64,000 bases of DNA, from NCBI RefSeq assembly GCF_026213295.1, contig NC_079422.1:20066440-20130439 (forward strand), read 5' to 3'. The stretch is from Gadus chalcogrammus (Eukaryota > Chordata > Actinopteri > Gadiformes > Gadidae). The notes below the pieces were generated by a model. The model saw only the letters and a program-made list of their open reading frames with translations. It was not told the origin of the DNA and did no database searches. Positions within the stretch are counted from its first letter, which is position 1. The number at the start of each line of letters is the position of its first letter. This document shows, piece after piece, positions 34,517-46,122 of the stretch. The position numbers were made by a program, and so were the translations under genes.

Positions 34517-34984
34517 CTCAGGTAAATGAGGACGTATGGTAAACAGTCAGTGTAATGTGTCAACATAACTAATCTTATTGTTTTGTATGTTATTCTCAAT
34601 TTGTAAATAGATAATTAACATTTGCATGAAAGAAGGATAGTGACTTTTGTTCATCCCTTGTATGGAGTATCTCATTATGCGATATAAGGTACTGAGACCG
34701 GTAGATGCAGGGGCCCCCAAATGACTGTTCGCCTGGAGCCCCCAAAGGGCTAAGTTCGCCACACACCACTGGGCTCTAGCTTTCAACGTCAATATTTAAC
34801 CTAAAAACAACGTTAAACTTAAACGGTCAATAACCTAGAAACACGATGTGAAACTTATACGTCAGCGTCACTGTTAATCATGTTTCAAAGATCTATCGGA
34901 AAGATACAAGCCATTTTGGAAATCTGTCCCTTATGACATCACAGGTGGGCGTGTCGACCTAAATGTGTGCGGGATAGATCAGTC

Positions 34985-35457
34985 CATAGACATCTTATAG
35001 CATAGACGGAGCATTGGCTGCTGGGACGCGAGAAATACGGCCGCCATGATCTTGGAGTGGTCAACCGGGAGCAGCAACAGCAGCAGAAACAGGATGCCGG
35101 GCAGTTGTTCAGCGTATTCCTGCTTAAATCGGCGGACCATCCACAATAGGAATCGGGGGATTACTTTTCACAAGCAAGATTTAACATTACCGTACTATTG
35201 GTATAATTGGTATTGAATAATAAAACACGCCAACCCATGTGGCCTTTATCATAGCTACACTTATGACAAAAAACCGCTTGAAAATCAGTGGTATTCAGTG
35301 AGGTATGATTAATTAAATGCGCTGACAGTTCATTGCTCCAGTCAAACGGATTACACCGAGTGGAGCGGATGACCACTCCAAGATGGCGGCCCCGCGTCTC
35401 GTCAGCGCCAGTAGGCGGTAGCATTCGATGCTCCGTCTATCATATAAGATTTCTATG
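34985..35457 (+). mobile_element. P-element-like MITE carrying a THAP exon, perfect 8-bp TSD
   Basis: Flanked by identical gatcagtc at 34977-34984 and 35458-35465. Inverted ends CATAGACATCTTATAG and the complement of CTATCATATAAGATTTCTATG share CATAGA.ATCTTATA and continue as related arms (tagacggagcat in both; CCGCCAT..CTTGGAGTGGTCA further in). 473 bases long. The 8-bp duplication fits P/THAP9-type transposons. Confidence 0.85.
35046..35216 (+). pseudogene. THAP zinc-finger fragment
   Basis: From ATG 35094: MPGSCSAYSCLNRR, then RGITFHK, i.e. the C-x4-C start and ITFHK of a C2CH THAP domain. An in-frame upstream ATG lies at 35046. The frame then runs off into a TGA at 35214, so only the first half of the finger is coded; the missing part would lie on a next exon deleted from this MITE. 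THAP domains bind transposon ends in P-type elements. Confidence 0.72.
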
Positions 35458-35759
35458 GATCAGTCTACCAGCCTACCCAGTGGACTGTAGCAAACGTAAC
35501 GGCTAATCAACCCACACCCGGTGGCATGTCATGGGAGGGACCTTTAAACATCAGACGTTTGTGCGTGGCCCCGCCGCCCATATTACAACGGGTCCCTATG
35601 GAGACTCCTGCCTTGGTTGACACCACCGTGTCCACTTTTATAGCGAATAAACTCACACTGCAAAGGACAGGCACAATGTTGGACATTGTATTCGTCTACT
35701 TCCACCGACCCTGATCTTTTCAAATTTATACTAGTTCCTTCCGACGAGTTATAGTTTTG

Positions 35760-36150
35760 GGGGAACGAGTCTGTGGTTTGAGGCTAGGTTCCTCCCTCAC
35801 GGCTGATTGGCAGCTTCCGGTAGCAGCTAAATGCTAATGCCCTTATGAAACCCATTTCACGTGACGTATAAAACGTATATGTCATATGAAAGCTGAGACT
35901 ACACAAATCCCAATAATCTAAACCCACATCATTCTTTGGGCTAATATCGACGAACTACATGTGAAAGACATAATTTTTGAGAAGGAGTCTGGTTTGAGGC
36001 TCGGTTCCTCCTCCACGGCTAATCGTCTGCTTCCGGTAGCATTTTAGCGCTAATGTACTTAGAACATATATTTTACCTAAACAAACGATATGCCATGAAA
36101 GCTGGGACTCCACAAATTCCAACAATATAATGCGCATCATTCTGTGAGCT
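35760..36150. repeat. Diverged tandem duplication, about 210-bp unit
   Basis: Copies share gtttgaggct (35776, 35992), ggttcctcc, cttccggtagca, gaaagctg.gact and gctaatat. Roughly three quarters identical by eye. Confidence 0.8.
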
Positions 36151-36289
36151 AATATGATTGAAAAACATCAATACCCTGACAAATGCCTTACCTGTGCGTG
36201 CTACCAGGTCGTGTTTGATGGCATTACGCCTCCATTAAGAGATATCCCGGTTTCAGATTTCATGCCCCCTACAGGCCAACTAGTGGTAC

Positions 36290-37345
36290 TGCTATCAATT
36301 ACTCTCATAGACAGGGGGTCTGGGGTCTCCCCCCCCCCCCCCCCCATAAGAAAATTTGAATTTAATAATTTGATTTCCTGTATTCTGGTGCATTTTGGGG
36401 ATGGCCACTACCTATTTTCCTACTATTCATTCAGATTCATAGCCTACATCCTGACAGGGCCTGGACAAGCTTACACTGCATATACAGATCTACTTTATGG
36501 CCATTCCACCAGCCATTGCTATTTGACCCATTGTTGTTATTCTGATATTGAGACGAATCATGATCACTGTCCTATAGCGTCCATTTTTTGTGAGTCTCAA
36601 TATCTACTTCAATTGCAATTAGAAATATGGGACAGTTGCTTCATTTTGTTTATATGCTACAGGCCGAAAGACTAAATTAATATGTAACTTACTTGCTGCT
36701 TTTAAGTATAACACTGCTTGGGGAGTCCAATTCCTCCACCGAAAAGGGTGGAAAAGTGCTTAGCTCTAGCGCCCTCTATTGACCCACCGCCACTGTTCAG
36801 AACTGCATTTTCAGAAGTGCTGGGTACAATGGATGCACTCTTTTTTCTTTCTTTGGTGCCAGTAATGAAAGGTTCCAAAAGACGGCATACCCATGTAGCT
36901 AATTGCTAAGGAATAAAATGTATACAAAATCTGTCTGCCACTTTTTATGAAGAAAACATTTCCAAAAAGCATCGGACATATGATATGACCCACTATGTCC
37001 TGCTCCATGTATCCAATGTTGACAAACTTGGCATGACATGGCTAAACTACCAACATAAACAAGAGGAGCTAGGAAAGGAAATTAACTGCGTGTTTAAGTT
37101 CAGAAGGGGCAAACATGTGGCTACAGACAGCACTAAAAAAGTAGTCAAAAATATATATATTTCTTGCACAGCTGAACGCTGTATCCAGGGGCAATTCTAG
37201 GTTCTGACTTTTGGGGGGGCTCAGCCCCAGGAAGCCACAGGGTTATATGAAGTATATAAAGGGCGGGGGGGGGGGTTGAATATCGTAGATGTGATTTCCT
37301 GCATTCTGCTGCATTTTAGGGTGACCTGATTCTAAATTTATTCTG
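36290..37345. repeat. Two fragments of one hAT-like repeat family
   Basis: 36300-36410 and 37250-37335 share a homopolymer C/G run and tttcctg.attctg.tgcatttt. At 37188 CAGGGGCAATTCTAGG looks like a hAT end. The sequence between shows no recognisable gene. Confidence 0.55.
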
Positions 37346-37365
37346 GTGGTTTCTTTTTTTTGATT

Positions 37366-38715
37366 GATTGATTGAAATTTATTTCGAACATGTAAAAGAA
37401 AACAAAAAATATACATGTCATACACAAATTACTGATGTTAAACAAAATAGAAAGCATAATTAGATACATAAATGATAAATACTCGATAATTGTAACATGT
37501 TCGAAAAGGAGTGGGAAGAAGTTTACACTTATTTAATCCCACCCCTTCTCCGTAACTAATTGAAATTAAGATTCCTTAGTCATAATAATTATTAACATTT
37601 CCATTTATTATTAATAAATATATATATATATTAGATATATATAAATTTTTTTTTTGTAAATAAAATGTATAACTTATATGTTCATATCAGATATATACTA
37701 TAATTTCTTACACATTTGTCAAAAAATTAATAAATAAATAAACAAAGTAAACAAAAAACATTCATAAAAATATATAGATATTATCTCTCTATTGATATAT
37801 TTTTAGTATCAAAACTATAATTTTAATTCAGAAAAAGATAAATAAAAAAAAAAGAATAAATAACAAACCAAATAAATAAACAATTAACACCCAATGAAAA
37901 TCAAACACCTTCATCCTTGTAACCTGTGAGAATCATTTCCTTTAGCCTTGTTTTGAATAGTTTTATGTTAGGACATTGTTTGAGCTCTTCTTTTAACCTA
38001 TTCTACAATTTTACTCCACAGACAGAAATACAAAAACTTTTCCTGGTTGTACGCACCTTTTTCATTTTAAAATTAAACAATCCCCGTAAAAAATATCTCT
38101 CTTTGTGTGAACATTTTTTGAATATTTGCCGGTAGTTTTGTTATTTTTTGCTTTAAACATTAATTGTGCTGTTTGAAATTCAACCAGATCTGTTAATTTG
38201 AGTATTTTTGACTGCATGAATAATGAGTTTGTATGATCCCTATACCCAGCATTGAAAATGGTCCGTATAGCATTTTTCTGCAGAATAAAAAGTGAGTGTA
38301 ATGTACTTTTGTAATTATTGCCCCAAACCTCTGCACAGTAACTTAAATAAGGTGAAACCAGTGAACAATAGAGGATGTGTAATGATTTATGATCCAGAAT
38401 CTGTTTAGCTTTATATAATACTGCAATGCTTCTTGACAACTTGGAGTGTATATGTTTTATGTGAGATTTCCAGTTTAGTTTCTCATCAATTATTACACCA
38501 AGGAATTTTATTTGACTAACTCGTTCAATGTCCACGCCATCAATCTGTATCTTTATTTGTTCATTTGTTCTGCAGTTTCCAAATAACATAAATTTTGTTT
38601 TGCTCAAGTTTAACGATAATTTATTAATATCGAACCATCATTTTAATTTGCTAATTTCAAAATTGATCGCCTCTACTAATTGATATAAATCATCACCTGA
38701 AGAAATTGGGTAAAT
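37366..38715 (-). mobile_element. 5'-truncated non-LTR retrotransposon (CR1/L2/Rex-like)
   Basis: Contains the C-terminal part of a reverse transcriptase on minus, a long AT-rich 3' UTR, and a (TTGA)n-type 3' tail at 37370-37385, with the sequence gttcgaaataaat just before it as in many fish LINE ends. The 5' break lies near 38715. Confidence 0.85.
38062..38607 (-). pseudogene. LINE reverse transcriptase, C-terminal (thumb) part
   Basis: 181 codons: NLSKTKFMLFGN, SQIKFLGVIIDEKLNWKSHI, LYCSLVSPYLSYCAEVWGNN and ILQKNAIRTIF are standard for the end of a non-LTR retrotransposon RT. The same frame continues upstream to about 38710 (SSGDDLYQLVEAINFEISKL) through one TGA at about 38637. The polymerase catalytic motif is absent because of 5' truncation. 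The clade is uncertain. Confidence 0.87.
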
Positions 38716-39095
38716 CTGTCTATTTGTCTATCAATCCAACACATTGTATATTTTTGAACAGTCTGCTGGTTTATTGTCAGAAAAGCACAGACCTTTTGTA
38801 ACAGTTAAACCTCAGTTAAACTCATAATACCAATGAGTATTTCATCCCAGAGGAAAGGATTAAACACATTGGCCCTCATTTATCAAACAAACGTAGAAAT
38901 GAGCGCAAATCTGAACGCATGATTCATTTTACGATAGGACCCACGTGAGATTTACGAAACCTTCGTATCACACCAATCCCATGCGTATGAAGGATCTTGG
39001 TGTTGATAAATACGGCGGCTGAGATCGATCGTAATTAACGTAACACGCCCATATAAAAGCACGTCTTCAGAAGTCTCGCCCCTAACTTTTACGAC

Positions 39096-39560
39096 ATGAA
39101 GAAACGTCCAACGGTAAAATAGAGGAATTTTTCCGAGACCCAAATGGAGACGCTCGGGTCACTGGTGGATGCGAACCGTCTGGTTTTATTTGGTAGCCTA
39201 AAAGCTGGCATTAAAGGCCAGCAAAAGAATGCTATATGGAAGGAAATAACTGTTGCAGTGAATAGTGTTTCCAATGTTCGTCGGGCTACGGAAGAGGTTT
39301 GTTAATTAAATTAATTAAATAATAAATTAAATGTACAACTTCTGTTATCCAGCTTAAAACATTTCACATATATGCTATTGTTTGCATTCCGTTAAAGTTA
39401 TTTAATTCCGAATAAGGTGAAGAAAAAATGGTCCGACATGAAGCTCCAAAAAACGTGTTGCGGCTGTGAAGCCGGCCAAGCAAGAAACGGGAGGAGGCCG
39501 GTGCAGTGCGACTGCAGCGTAACTCACCGAGATGACTCTGACCATGTAGTGCGCCCTGAT
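39096..39560 (+). pseudogene. Myb/SANT-like DNA-binding partner ORF of the Harbinger element
   Basis: Starts at ATG 39096 but has a TAG at codon 9 (39120). It then reads NFSETQMETLGSLVDANRL, LKAGIKGQQKNAIWKEIT and VNSVSNVRRATEEV, a tri-helical Myb/SANT-like (NAIF1/MSANTD-type) pattern. An intron (about 39299-39410) interrupts it, after which VKKKWSDMKL continues. In Harbinger systems this protein binds the element ends and brings the transposase to the nucleus. Inactive here. Confidence 0.75.
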
Positions 39561-40083
39561 GTAGACGATGCCCAACGTTGCTATTTTGGGAAATAAAAGA
39601 ATCGTGCGTGCCCCCAGGCCATCGGGCTACCATGTTCAGGATTTGACATTCTGGCATCGCAAATAATCGGAACATTAACTGAATGGTAGCTTTTGCGGTT
39701 GATGTACGCGTAATCATTAATACATGGTTCATACGCACATGGGTACAATCAACCGCACCAATCACATTTGGAAACCTAGCAATAGCATAAAAATCCCGTT
39801 TGATTCCAGTTTGCTGATCGTTATTATATGGGAATTTAATATAATGTTCGGAGAGGGACATTATAGCTGCCAAAACTGCTGGCATCGTTCGGCTAATACT
39901 TGGCTGGGAAATAGCAGACCTGTCCCCGATCTCCCGCTGCAAGATCCCGGTGGCCAAAAATCCCAAGGTAGAGCAAACCTGCACAGGTATTGCGTTTGAT
40001 CGCCTATTTTCTCGGCTTAACTGTGGCTCCAAAGCATTGCATAGCTCCATCAGGAGATGCCTTGGGAGACGAAAACGACTCAA
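39364..40083 (-). pseudogene. HARBI1-like transposase of the second Harbinger element
   Basis: An open frame of 239 codons with IGDRSAISQPSISRTM (helix-turn-helix), FPNVIGAVDCTHVRM (first catalytic Asp) and NMVARWPGGTHDSFI (second Asp). Past about residue 185 the sequence no longer matches the family in this frame, so the third acidic residue and the C-terminus are lost to frameshifts. Intact relatives are about 340-350 residues. It convergently faces the Myb-like ORF. Confidence 0.88.
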
Positions 40084-40939
40084 GAGCCATTCATCGCCCT
40101 CCTTAAAAAAATCGGCGCGGTCTCGAAAAACTCTCTCGTCTGTGCGTTGAGGTCCTTAACAGAGCCAGATCTGCCATCGCTGAGACACGACCACCTATTT
40201 GGCAAAGCTCCTGGTAATATAGACAGCTGAATAAACATTTCACCTGTCACATTCTAATTATTTTCATAGCAATACTGTTTTTAATTAGGCCTGACTTGAT
40301 TGTAATTGTTTGAACGGCTGGGCTAATTCCAATTTATTTAGTAATTAATACAGATGTTGAACATGGGCTACTTGTGCTGCACTATTCATCATTGAAATAC
40401 CCGTATGTTGCGCCAAAAAAACTTGCGTACACAAGCTCAGACCTGACGTGAGATTTCATCGCAGCCTGCGCTCACGTTCAAATTGATAAATGCCAAGCTC
40501 AACGTTGAAATGAGCGTACGTCCATTTTACGCACATTTTCTGTCGTACGCTCGTTTGATAAATGAGGGCCATTGTGGCTAGTCTCTAGCTCTTAAAGAAG
40601 AAGTAAATCATTTATAACTTTAACACTTTTGTAAATGTAGTATTATATTATCCATGATTTTTATTTTGTCCTGTTCAACCTTTATTTTCTTAGTTAATAT
40701 GCTGTTGTATGTCTAAGCCAATAGCTGGCAGTGTCAGCTAAATAATGCAGTTCTGAACCATGATGAAAGGAAAGAAGACTGTTTGGATGATGGAATAATC
40801 AAATGGATGTGAACTGTAATAACAAATTTGAGGTATATTACATTTCCTTTGTGTAAATTTCACTCAAAAATGACCATATTTCCCCCTTTTTTTGATTTAC
40901 ACAGTTACTGAAACACATTGGTACAACATGTACTAGATT

Positions 40940-41230
40940 ATTAATATGAGAAACAGACCACTATTTCGGGAGCACTAAATTATGTCGCCTCACTTTCATG
41001 GACCCATACAATTTTATAAATTGTATCAACATATATTTTTATAAAACTTGTGATGCAAAAAAAGTACAACATTCACTAGCCTAATACTATGAGAAACAGA
41101 CCACTTTTCGGGAGAACTAAACTATGTTGTCTCACTTTCAGGGACCCATACATTTTTATAAAACTTCTGATGCAAGAAAATCTTGTTGTTCTGATGCAAA
41201 AAAAAAGGGTGCTAATTTTCAGTTTAATTT
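40940..41230. repeat. Tandem duplication, 143-bp spacing
   Basis: atgagaaacagaccact...ttcggga recurs at 40946 and 41089, with actaaa.tatgt, ctcactttca.ggacccata and ttttataaaact following in both. Confidence 0.8.
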
Positions 41231-41828
41231 TTTTTTTCTGTTATTCCCCCCCTAGGAGACAGACATTTTTTCGCGCCCTCCCTGAATTGAGAACCTGCTA
41301 ATATTTATTTATTTATCTGTACAAAACAACTGTATGAGTTGCTGGCACCACCAGCATTCTGCATACAATCACCTTATTATCAAATAGATTAATACAATTA
41401 GCGGAGATAACATCTGCAACAACTTAAAACAAGTCCCAAGTTCAGTTTATTAACTGAATTTGTAACATTTAAACAAGACTGCTAAGTCTGTGTGAATCTC
41501 AAAACAAATGATTCACTGGGGTTTGCATATAATTCAAAACATTTTTAAACAGTAAACATTAGTCAATTAAAAAATGATATATGTTTATCTTTCAAGCATG
41601 AATAAAGACACCAAGTCCCTCTGTCATGACTTTGTAATATCAAAATCCTGGTACAACTTCCGACCCTTGGTATTATGTTTATTTAAAATTCAAGTAAAAT
41701 AAGTAACTTGCCCTGGTTATCTCTGTGTGGTTAATTTGCAGTTGCGGTGCTGTTGGTCTCGTCTCTTTCTGCCAACGACATAGGCGTAGAGCGGGGAGTG
41801 ACGTAGACTGATAATATCAGAACCATGT

Positions 41829-42605
41829 ACGACGCTGAAGTTGGCATCCGATTCGCAGCAACCGATTCGGCTTGAAAACCACTTAGAATCTTCAAATCGG
41901 TCCTGATTGAAAACCACTACACCTAGACTCTTCAAATTTGGACTACATTATCACAATGAGGCTATACATTATGTAAAACATAGTTTCAGATTTGTGAGAC
42001 CTTTACCCTATTTGTGAAAATGCAATACAGGCTTATTTGAATGCTTTTTAGGGGTCCAGACCGCATTGCATTTTCACAAATAGGTTAAAGGTTTCACAAA
42101 TCTGAAACTATGTTTTACATAATCTATAGCCTCACTGTGATAATTTAGTCCAGATTTGAAGAGTCTAGGTGTAGTGGTTTTTAATCAGGATCAGTTCTAA
42201 TGCGGTCTAAAAAGCATTAAAATGTGCCTTTATTGCATTTTCACAAATAGGGTAAAGGTTTCACAAATCTGAAACTATGTTTTACATAATGTATAGCCTC
42301 ACTGTGATAATTTAGTCTAGATTTGAAGAGTCTAGGTGTAGTGGTTTTTAATCAGGACCCGTTCTAATGCAGTCTGGACCCCTAAAAAGCATTAAAATTA
42401 GCCTGTATTGCATTTTCACAAATAGAAAAAAGGTTTCACAAATCTGTAACTATGTTTATTATAATGTATAGCCTCACTGTGATAATTTAGTCCAGATTTG
42501 AAGAGTCTAGGTGTAGTGGTTTTCAATCAGGACCGATTTAAAGTGGACCAGCTGCTGAATTGGATGCTGCGAATCGGATGCCAACTTCAGCGTCGTGAAC
42601 CACGT
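41829..42605. mobile_element. Foldback element with internal tandem repeats
   Basis: Outer arms share acgctgaagttggcatccga (left) and its complement (right), and gattgaaaaccactacacct with its complement. Inside is one inverted unit (about 41900-42055) followed by three direct units beginning gcattttcacaaatag at 42068, 42235 and 42410 (spacing 167 and 175). No coding frame. Confidence 0.8.
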
Positions 42606-43497
42606 TGTACTTGTTGATTAGCTCAAGTTGTTATGGCAATGAAAACGCCCTCAGCTGATAAAATAAAGCCAGCATTCTTTTTCAACTCCAAATTAGCACC
42701 CATGTCAACTTTTTCTGCTCCATGCACCATGCTTATCATGCTACGCAGTACGCACCATTACACGCCTCTGCTGACTAAAACATGAAGCAATTCAAGAAGA
42801 TTTATAGAATCGCCTTGTGGTCAACTGTCATTTAATAGACATCTGACAGAATATAGCAATGAAAAGAGTGTATTAAAATGAATTTGTTCTACCATTGTCA
42901 CGCCCAGCTTTGCCGTGCTGGATGTAGAATCAACATCAGAGTTCGATGTTGATTCAATGATTTAATGTTGACAACGGAATGTTGATTTGACATAGTTTCA
43001 ATGACTGTTTGCTATCTGGGATTCCATCCAATCTAGCCTACATCATGCATTCAGACCAAAACTCATGCACTCCCCCCCCCCACAATTATGCCAGAATTCA
43101 AGCAAAGCAAGAATGACCAAAAGTCACTTTGTCAACAAGAGACTGACTCCACCGACTATCAATTGCAAGTTATAACAGCCAACCACTTGAGTGCAAAAAA
43201 CACAAAAGACCTCGCCACAGCACCAGCAAATCTTAAGCAATAAATATCGTGTCTTACCTTTATTTATGTGGCAGTGGTCTGCAGATGCATCCCGACCGTG
43301 GTGTAGCCTACGAGTTCAACAGGTTATCGTTCTGATACTATGAGTATTGGTATTATTAGTAATGGCTACTTGCCAAAAGGAAAAAAATTACTTCAGACAG
43401 TGTGTCTTTTTCCAATGTATTTGTTATCATTCGTAGCGTAGCGATCAGCAGAGAAATAGTTCCCCAAAGTCGTTGATGTCACTTGGCAACCGAATAC
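42606..43497. other. Gene-free stretch
   Basis: Unique AT-rich DNA; no gene seen. Confidence 0.6.
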
Positions 43498-43966
43498 TGT
43501 CATGGTTTTGAAAAAAGTTTTTTTTGCACTTTGGACTTTGGCGGCATCTTGTGCCCGTTCATTCGTTATTTAAGTATTTTCTGTTTCCTTGCATTGCCAA
43601 TTACTCCTGTAACCTGTGTCTTGTTTTTCCTGTCACATGACCAATGAAGCCATGTATTTAAGCCCGGCTTTTGTCTATGTTCAGTGTTTAGTCTTTGGTG
43701 TGCCACGTTTGTACTCTGACCCAAGCTAAGTCTTGCATAGGACATTATTATTGATTCTCTGTGTTTTGTCCGCTTGCCTGCTCTCCACTTGGATTTGCCC
43801 CTCTGGTAGGACGTTTTGAATATTTACCTACCCAAAGACTTCTTTATAATAAACAACACTTAAGTTAAACCTCTCTGCACTTGAGTCTATACCCTTCCCT
43901 TTTGTTCATTGGGTTTAGAGTAGAACTGTGGATTTGCAGATCTGGGCTCGATCCCCAACTCTGACA
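43498..43966. mobile_element. Solo LTR
   Basis: Starts TGTCATGG, ends CTCTGACA; flanked by aatac (43493-43497) and aatgc (43967-43971), a 5-bp duplication with one mismatch. Contains a TATTTAAG box (about 43657) and AATAAA-like signal (about 43848), as an LTR promoter and poly(A) site would. Confidence 0.75.
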
Positions 43967-44431
43967 AATGCGCTTGGGACTGCGGAGTGATGCAGATGAC
44001 GTGAATCGGAGGCAAAAAATCAACTTTCCTTGACAGCGGTCAAATATGCTGGATGTGAGCATTCCACTGCATTGAGAAGAGCCGTGTAATAAGTAAGAGA
44101 TAATGTATTGTGGCGACCGTGGGCATGGTCGCCGAGTTCAGGGTGCCGCAAGGGATCCTGGGGAGGGGGGGTTAGGACCATCGCAAATTCGACCTCTGGC
44201 GCCCTCCTAGGTCCTTTGCGGCAGAGACATTGTGTTGGGTTTGTTTGTCTATGGGTGGGTTAGCATTGCTGTGTGGGTTGAGTTATTGTTCCCGACACCG
44301 TCACCGAGACGTTTATGTTAGTTAGTTATGTTGACTGTGTTTTGCTGTGTCATGTGTGTGCGTTCAAGAAAGGCAACTGTCAGAGTCGTGCGGTGTAAGG
44401 GGCACGAGAGTTTCGCTGCGAGACTGTAGAA

Positions 44432-44921
44432 ATGTTTTACTGTGAGAGCATACACAAGCCAGAGGATGTGCATGAGCAAGATGAAAGGTTTACTGAACTG
44501 TCTACATGCAACACTGGCAGACAACTGACTGTGAAGATTGAAGCTGGGGCTAAATGCAACATCATATCCAGGGCTCTTTTACAGCACATTGATCCTACTG
44601 CTCACGTCAATCTCAGCAAAAGAGCAAATCTTGGAGCCTACGGCGGTCAGACTCTTGGTGGACAAAACGTCAAACCACTGCTGGGTCTCAGACAGTGTCA
44701 GACCCGGCTATTTGACTTTTGGACCAGAGGTGCATGCCGTCATCCAGCAGGAAGCGCCAGGGCTGACAGAGTCCATCAACCTATTTGACACAAGCACCAT
44801 TGGCAAGCTGTCTGTGTTGTATCACATGCGCCTGGATGACACGTGCACCCCACTATATGCGCTCCAAGACGGGTGCCACTGGCCATTTAGGAGGAGATTG
44901 TGGCAGAACTGCATAGAATGA
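44432..44921 (+). pseudogene. Gypsy retropepsin-like protease region, active site mutated
   Basis: TVKIEAGAKCNIISRALLQ corresponds to the retropepsin core, with the catalytic DTGA changed to EAGA. A frameshift near 44640 moves the match to the next frame (LTFGPEVHAVI, ESINLFDTSTIGKLSV, YHMRLDD), the protease-RT linker of Gypsy pol. Decayed host-genome copy. Confidence 0.8.
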
Positions 44922-45460
44922 CCCAACTGGGAGTCATCACACCGGTTCAGGAGCCCACTGAATGGGTTTCAGCCATGGTGGCTGCATCGACCCCGTCAAC
45001 CTCAACAAAGGCCTCCTCAGACCCCACCACCCACTGAAAGCTGAGGAAGAGATGATCGCTGACATGCCTGATGCCAAACTGTTCAGCATTCTGGATGCTA
45101 AGTGTGGCTTCTGGCAGGTGCCGCTCAGCAAAGAATCCTCAAAACTCACCAACTTCATGACTCCTGTGGGCCACTGTGCTTACGGATGCCCTATGGTATC
45201 ACCACGGGGAGTGAGGTTTTCCAAAGGTGCATGGAGCAGCTTTTCAAAGGACAGCCGTATGCAATTGTGATCAATGACGTCTTGGTGTGGGGCCGCTCGA
45301 GAGAGAGGAGCATGATCTACATCTCCGCCAAGTCATGGACAGGATACGGGCTGTCAATCTCAGACTGAACCCTGAAAAGTGCAGTTTCAGGGTCACTGAG
45401 GTTGCTTATGTCGGTCACCTGCTCACCAACCAGGGTCTTAAACCCGACCCTGCCAAGACC
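44900..45460 (+). pseudogene. Gypsy reverse transcriptase, frameshifted
   Basis: Pieces in three frames: VNLNKGLLRPHHPL and FSILDAKCGFWQVPL (44962-45270), then LRMPYGITTGSEVFQRCMEQ and YAIVINDVLVWG (45102-45368), then LRLNPEKCSFRVTEVAYVGH (45287-45508). The catalytic aspartate pair reads N-D instead of D-D, which would abolish polymerase activity even without the frameshifts. Confidence 0.87.
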
Positions 45461-45504
45461 TCTGCCGTCTGGAGGACAAGTGCAGTCTCCAAAGGTTCCT
45501 GGGC

Positions 45505-46122
45505 ATGACAAACTACTTGGCCAAATTCAAACCAGACTACAGCGAGCCCACGGCACCCCTGCGCGAGCTGTTGCACCAGGATGTAGACTGGTGCTGGCTG
45601 GAGCTCCACACAGCGGCATTCCCCAAACTCAAAGAACTTATCGCAGGTCCCCCGGTGCTGCAGTTCTTTGATGTGCACCAACCTGTTGTACTGTCAGCTG
45701 ACAACTCACAGCACGGACTGGGTACCGTCTGCCTCCAAAACAACAGGCCGGTGGCTTTCGCTTCAATGGCCCTCACAGAGACTGAGTCACGCTACGCTCA
45801 GATTATAAAAGGAGCTCCTGGCCCTTGTCTACGCTTGCACAAAATTCCATCACCACATATATGGACGGCTGTGACTGTCGAGACTGACCATCAGCCGCTC
45901 ATTACCAAACTAAAAAAGCCACTTCACACAGCCTCTGTGCGCCTACAAAGGATGATGCTCGGTCTGCAGCGTTACAACCTCAATGTCATCTACAAGAGGG
46001 GCAGGGAGCTTGACGTCGCTGATGCTCTCTCCCGTGCACATCTGCTCCCCACTGACCAAGCCAGTGAGGTGGCAAGGTCATGGTGGTGGACGTCCTCTCC
46101 TCACACAGGGTTGAGGAACTGA
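45505..46122 (+). pseudogene. Gypsy RNase H region
   Basis: 205 codons: KFKPDYSEPTAPLRELL (RT connection), VVLSADNSQHGLGTVCLQ (RNase H start), VTVETDHQPLITKLKK and YNLNVIYKRGRELDVADALS. One short stretch around residues 95-110 is out of frame (two compensating indels). Confidence 0.87.

Larger units (their letters stand above)
33397..34771 (+). mobile_element. hAT-type transposon fragment with TTF zinc-finger ORF
   Basis: Left end CAGGGGCGGGCC and, reversed, right end CAGTGGTGTGTGG, with 'gcctggagcccc' motifs near both ends, a pattern common in hAT elements. No matching 8-bp duplication was found, so the boundaries are approximate. It contains a truncated transposase start and a perfect 22-bp hairpin near its right part. 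Confidence 0.72.
38871..40570. mobile_element. PIF/Harbinger transposon with two convergent genes
   Basis: Perfect 18-bp inverted ends (GGCCCTCATTTATCAAAC and its complement) are flanked by ATT at 38868-38870 and 40571-40573. Within 1.7 kb it carries a Myb/SANT-like gene on plus and a HARBI1-like transposase on minus, the canonical two-gene Harbinger layout. Both genes are broken. Confidence 0.92.

Noticed and set aside
33397..34771. Intact hAT with 8-bp duplication
   Set aside because: Flanking octamers (atgacaca; ggctctag) do not match, so only a fragment with approximate ends is claimed.
36154..36675. 173-codon frame on plus
   Set aside because: Contains a homopolymer-coded proline run and repeat-family sequence; no recognisable domain.
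43920..43966. B-box-like gggctcgatcccc near the end of the LTR
   Set aside because: No A box upstream; lies within the LTR terminus and is probably chance.
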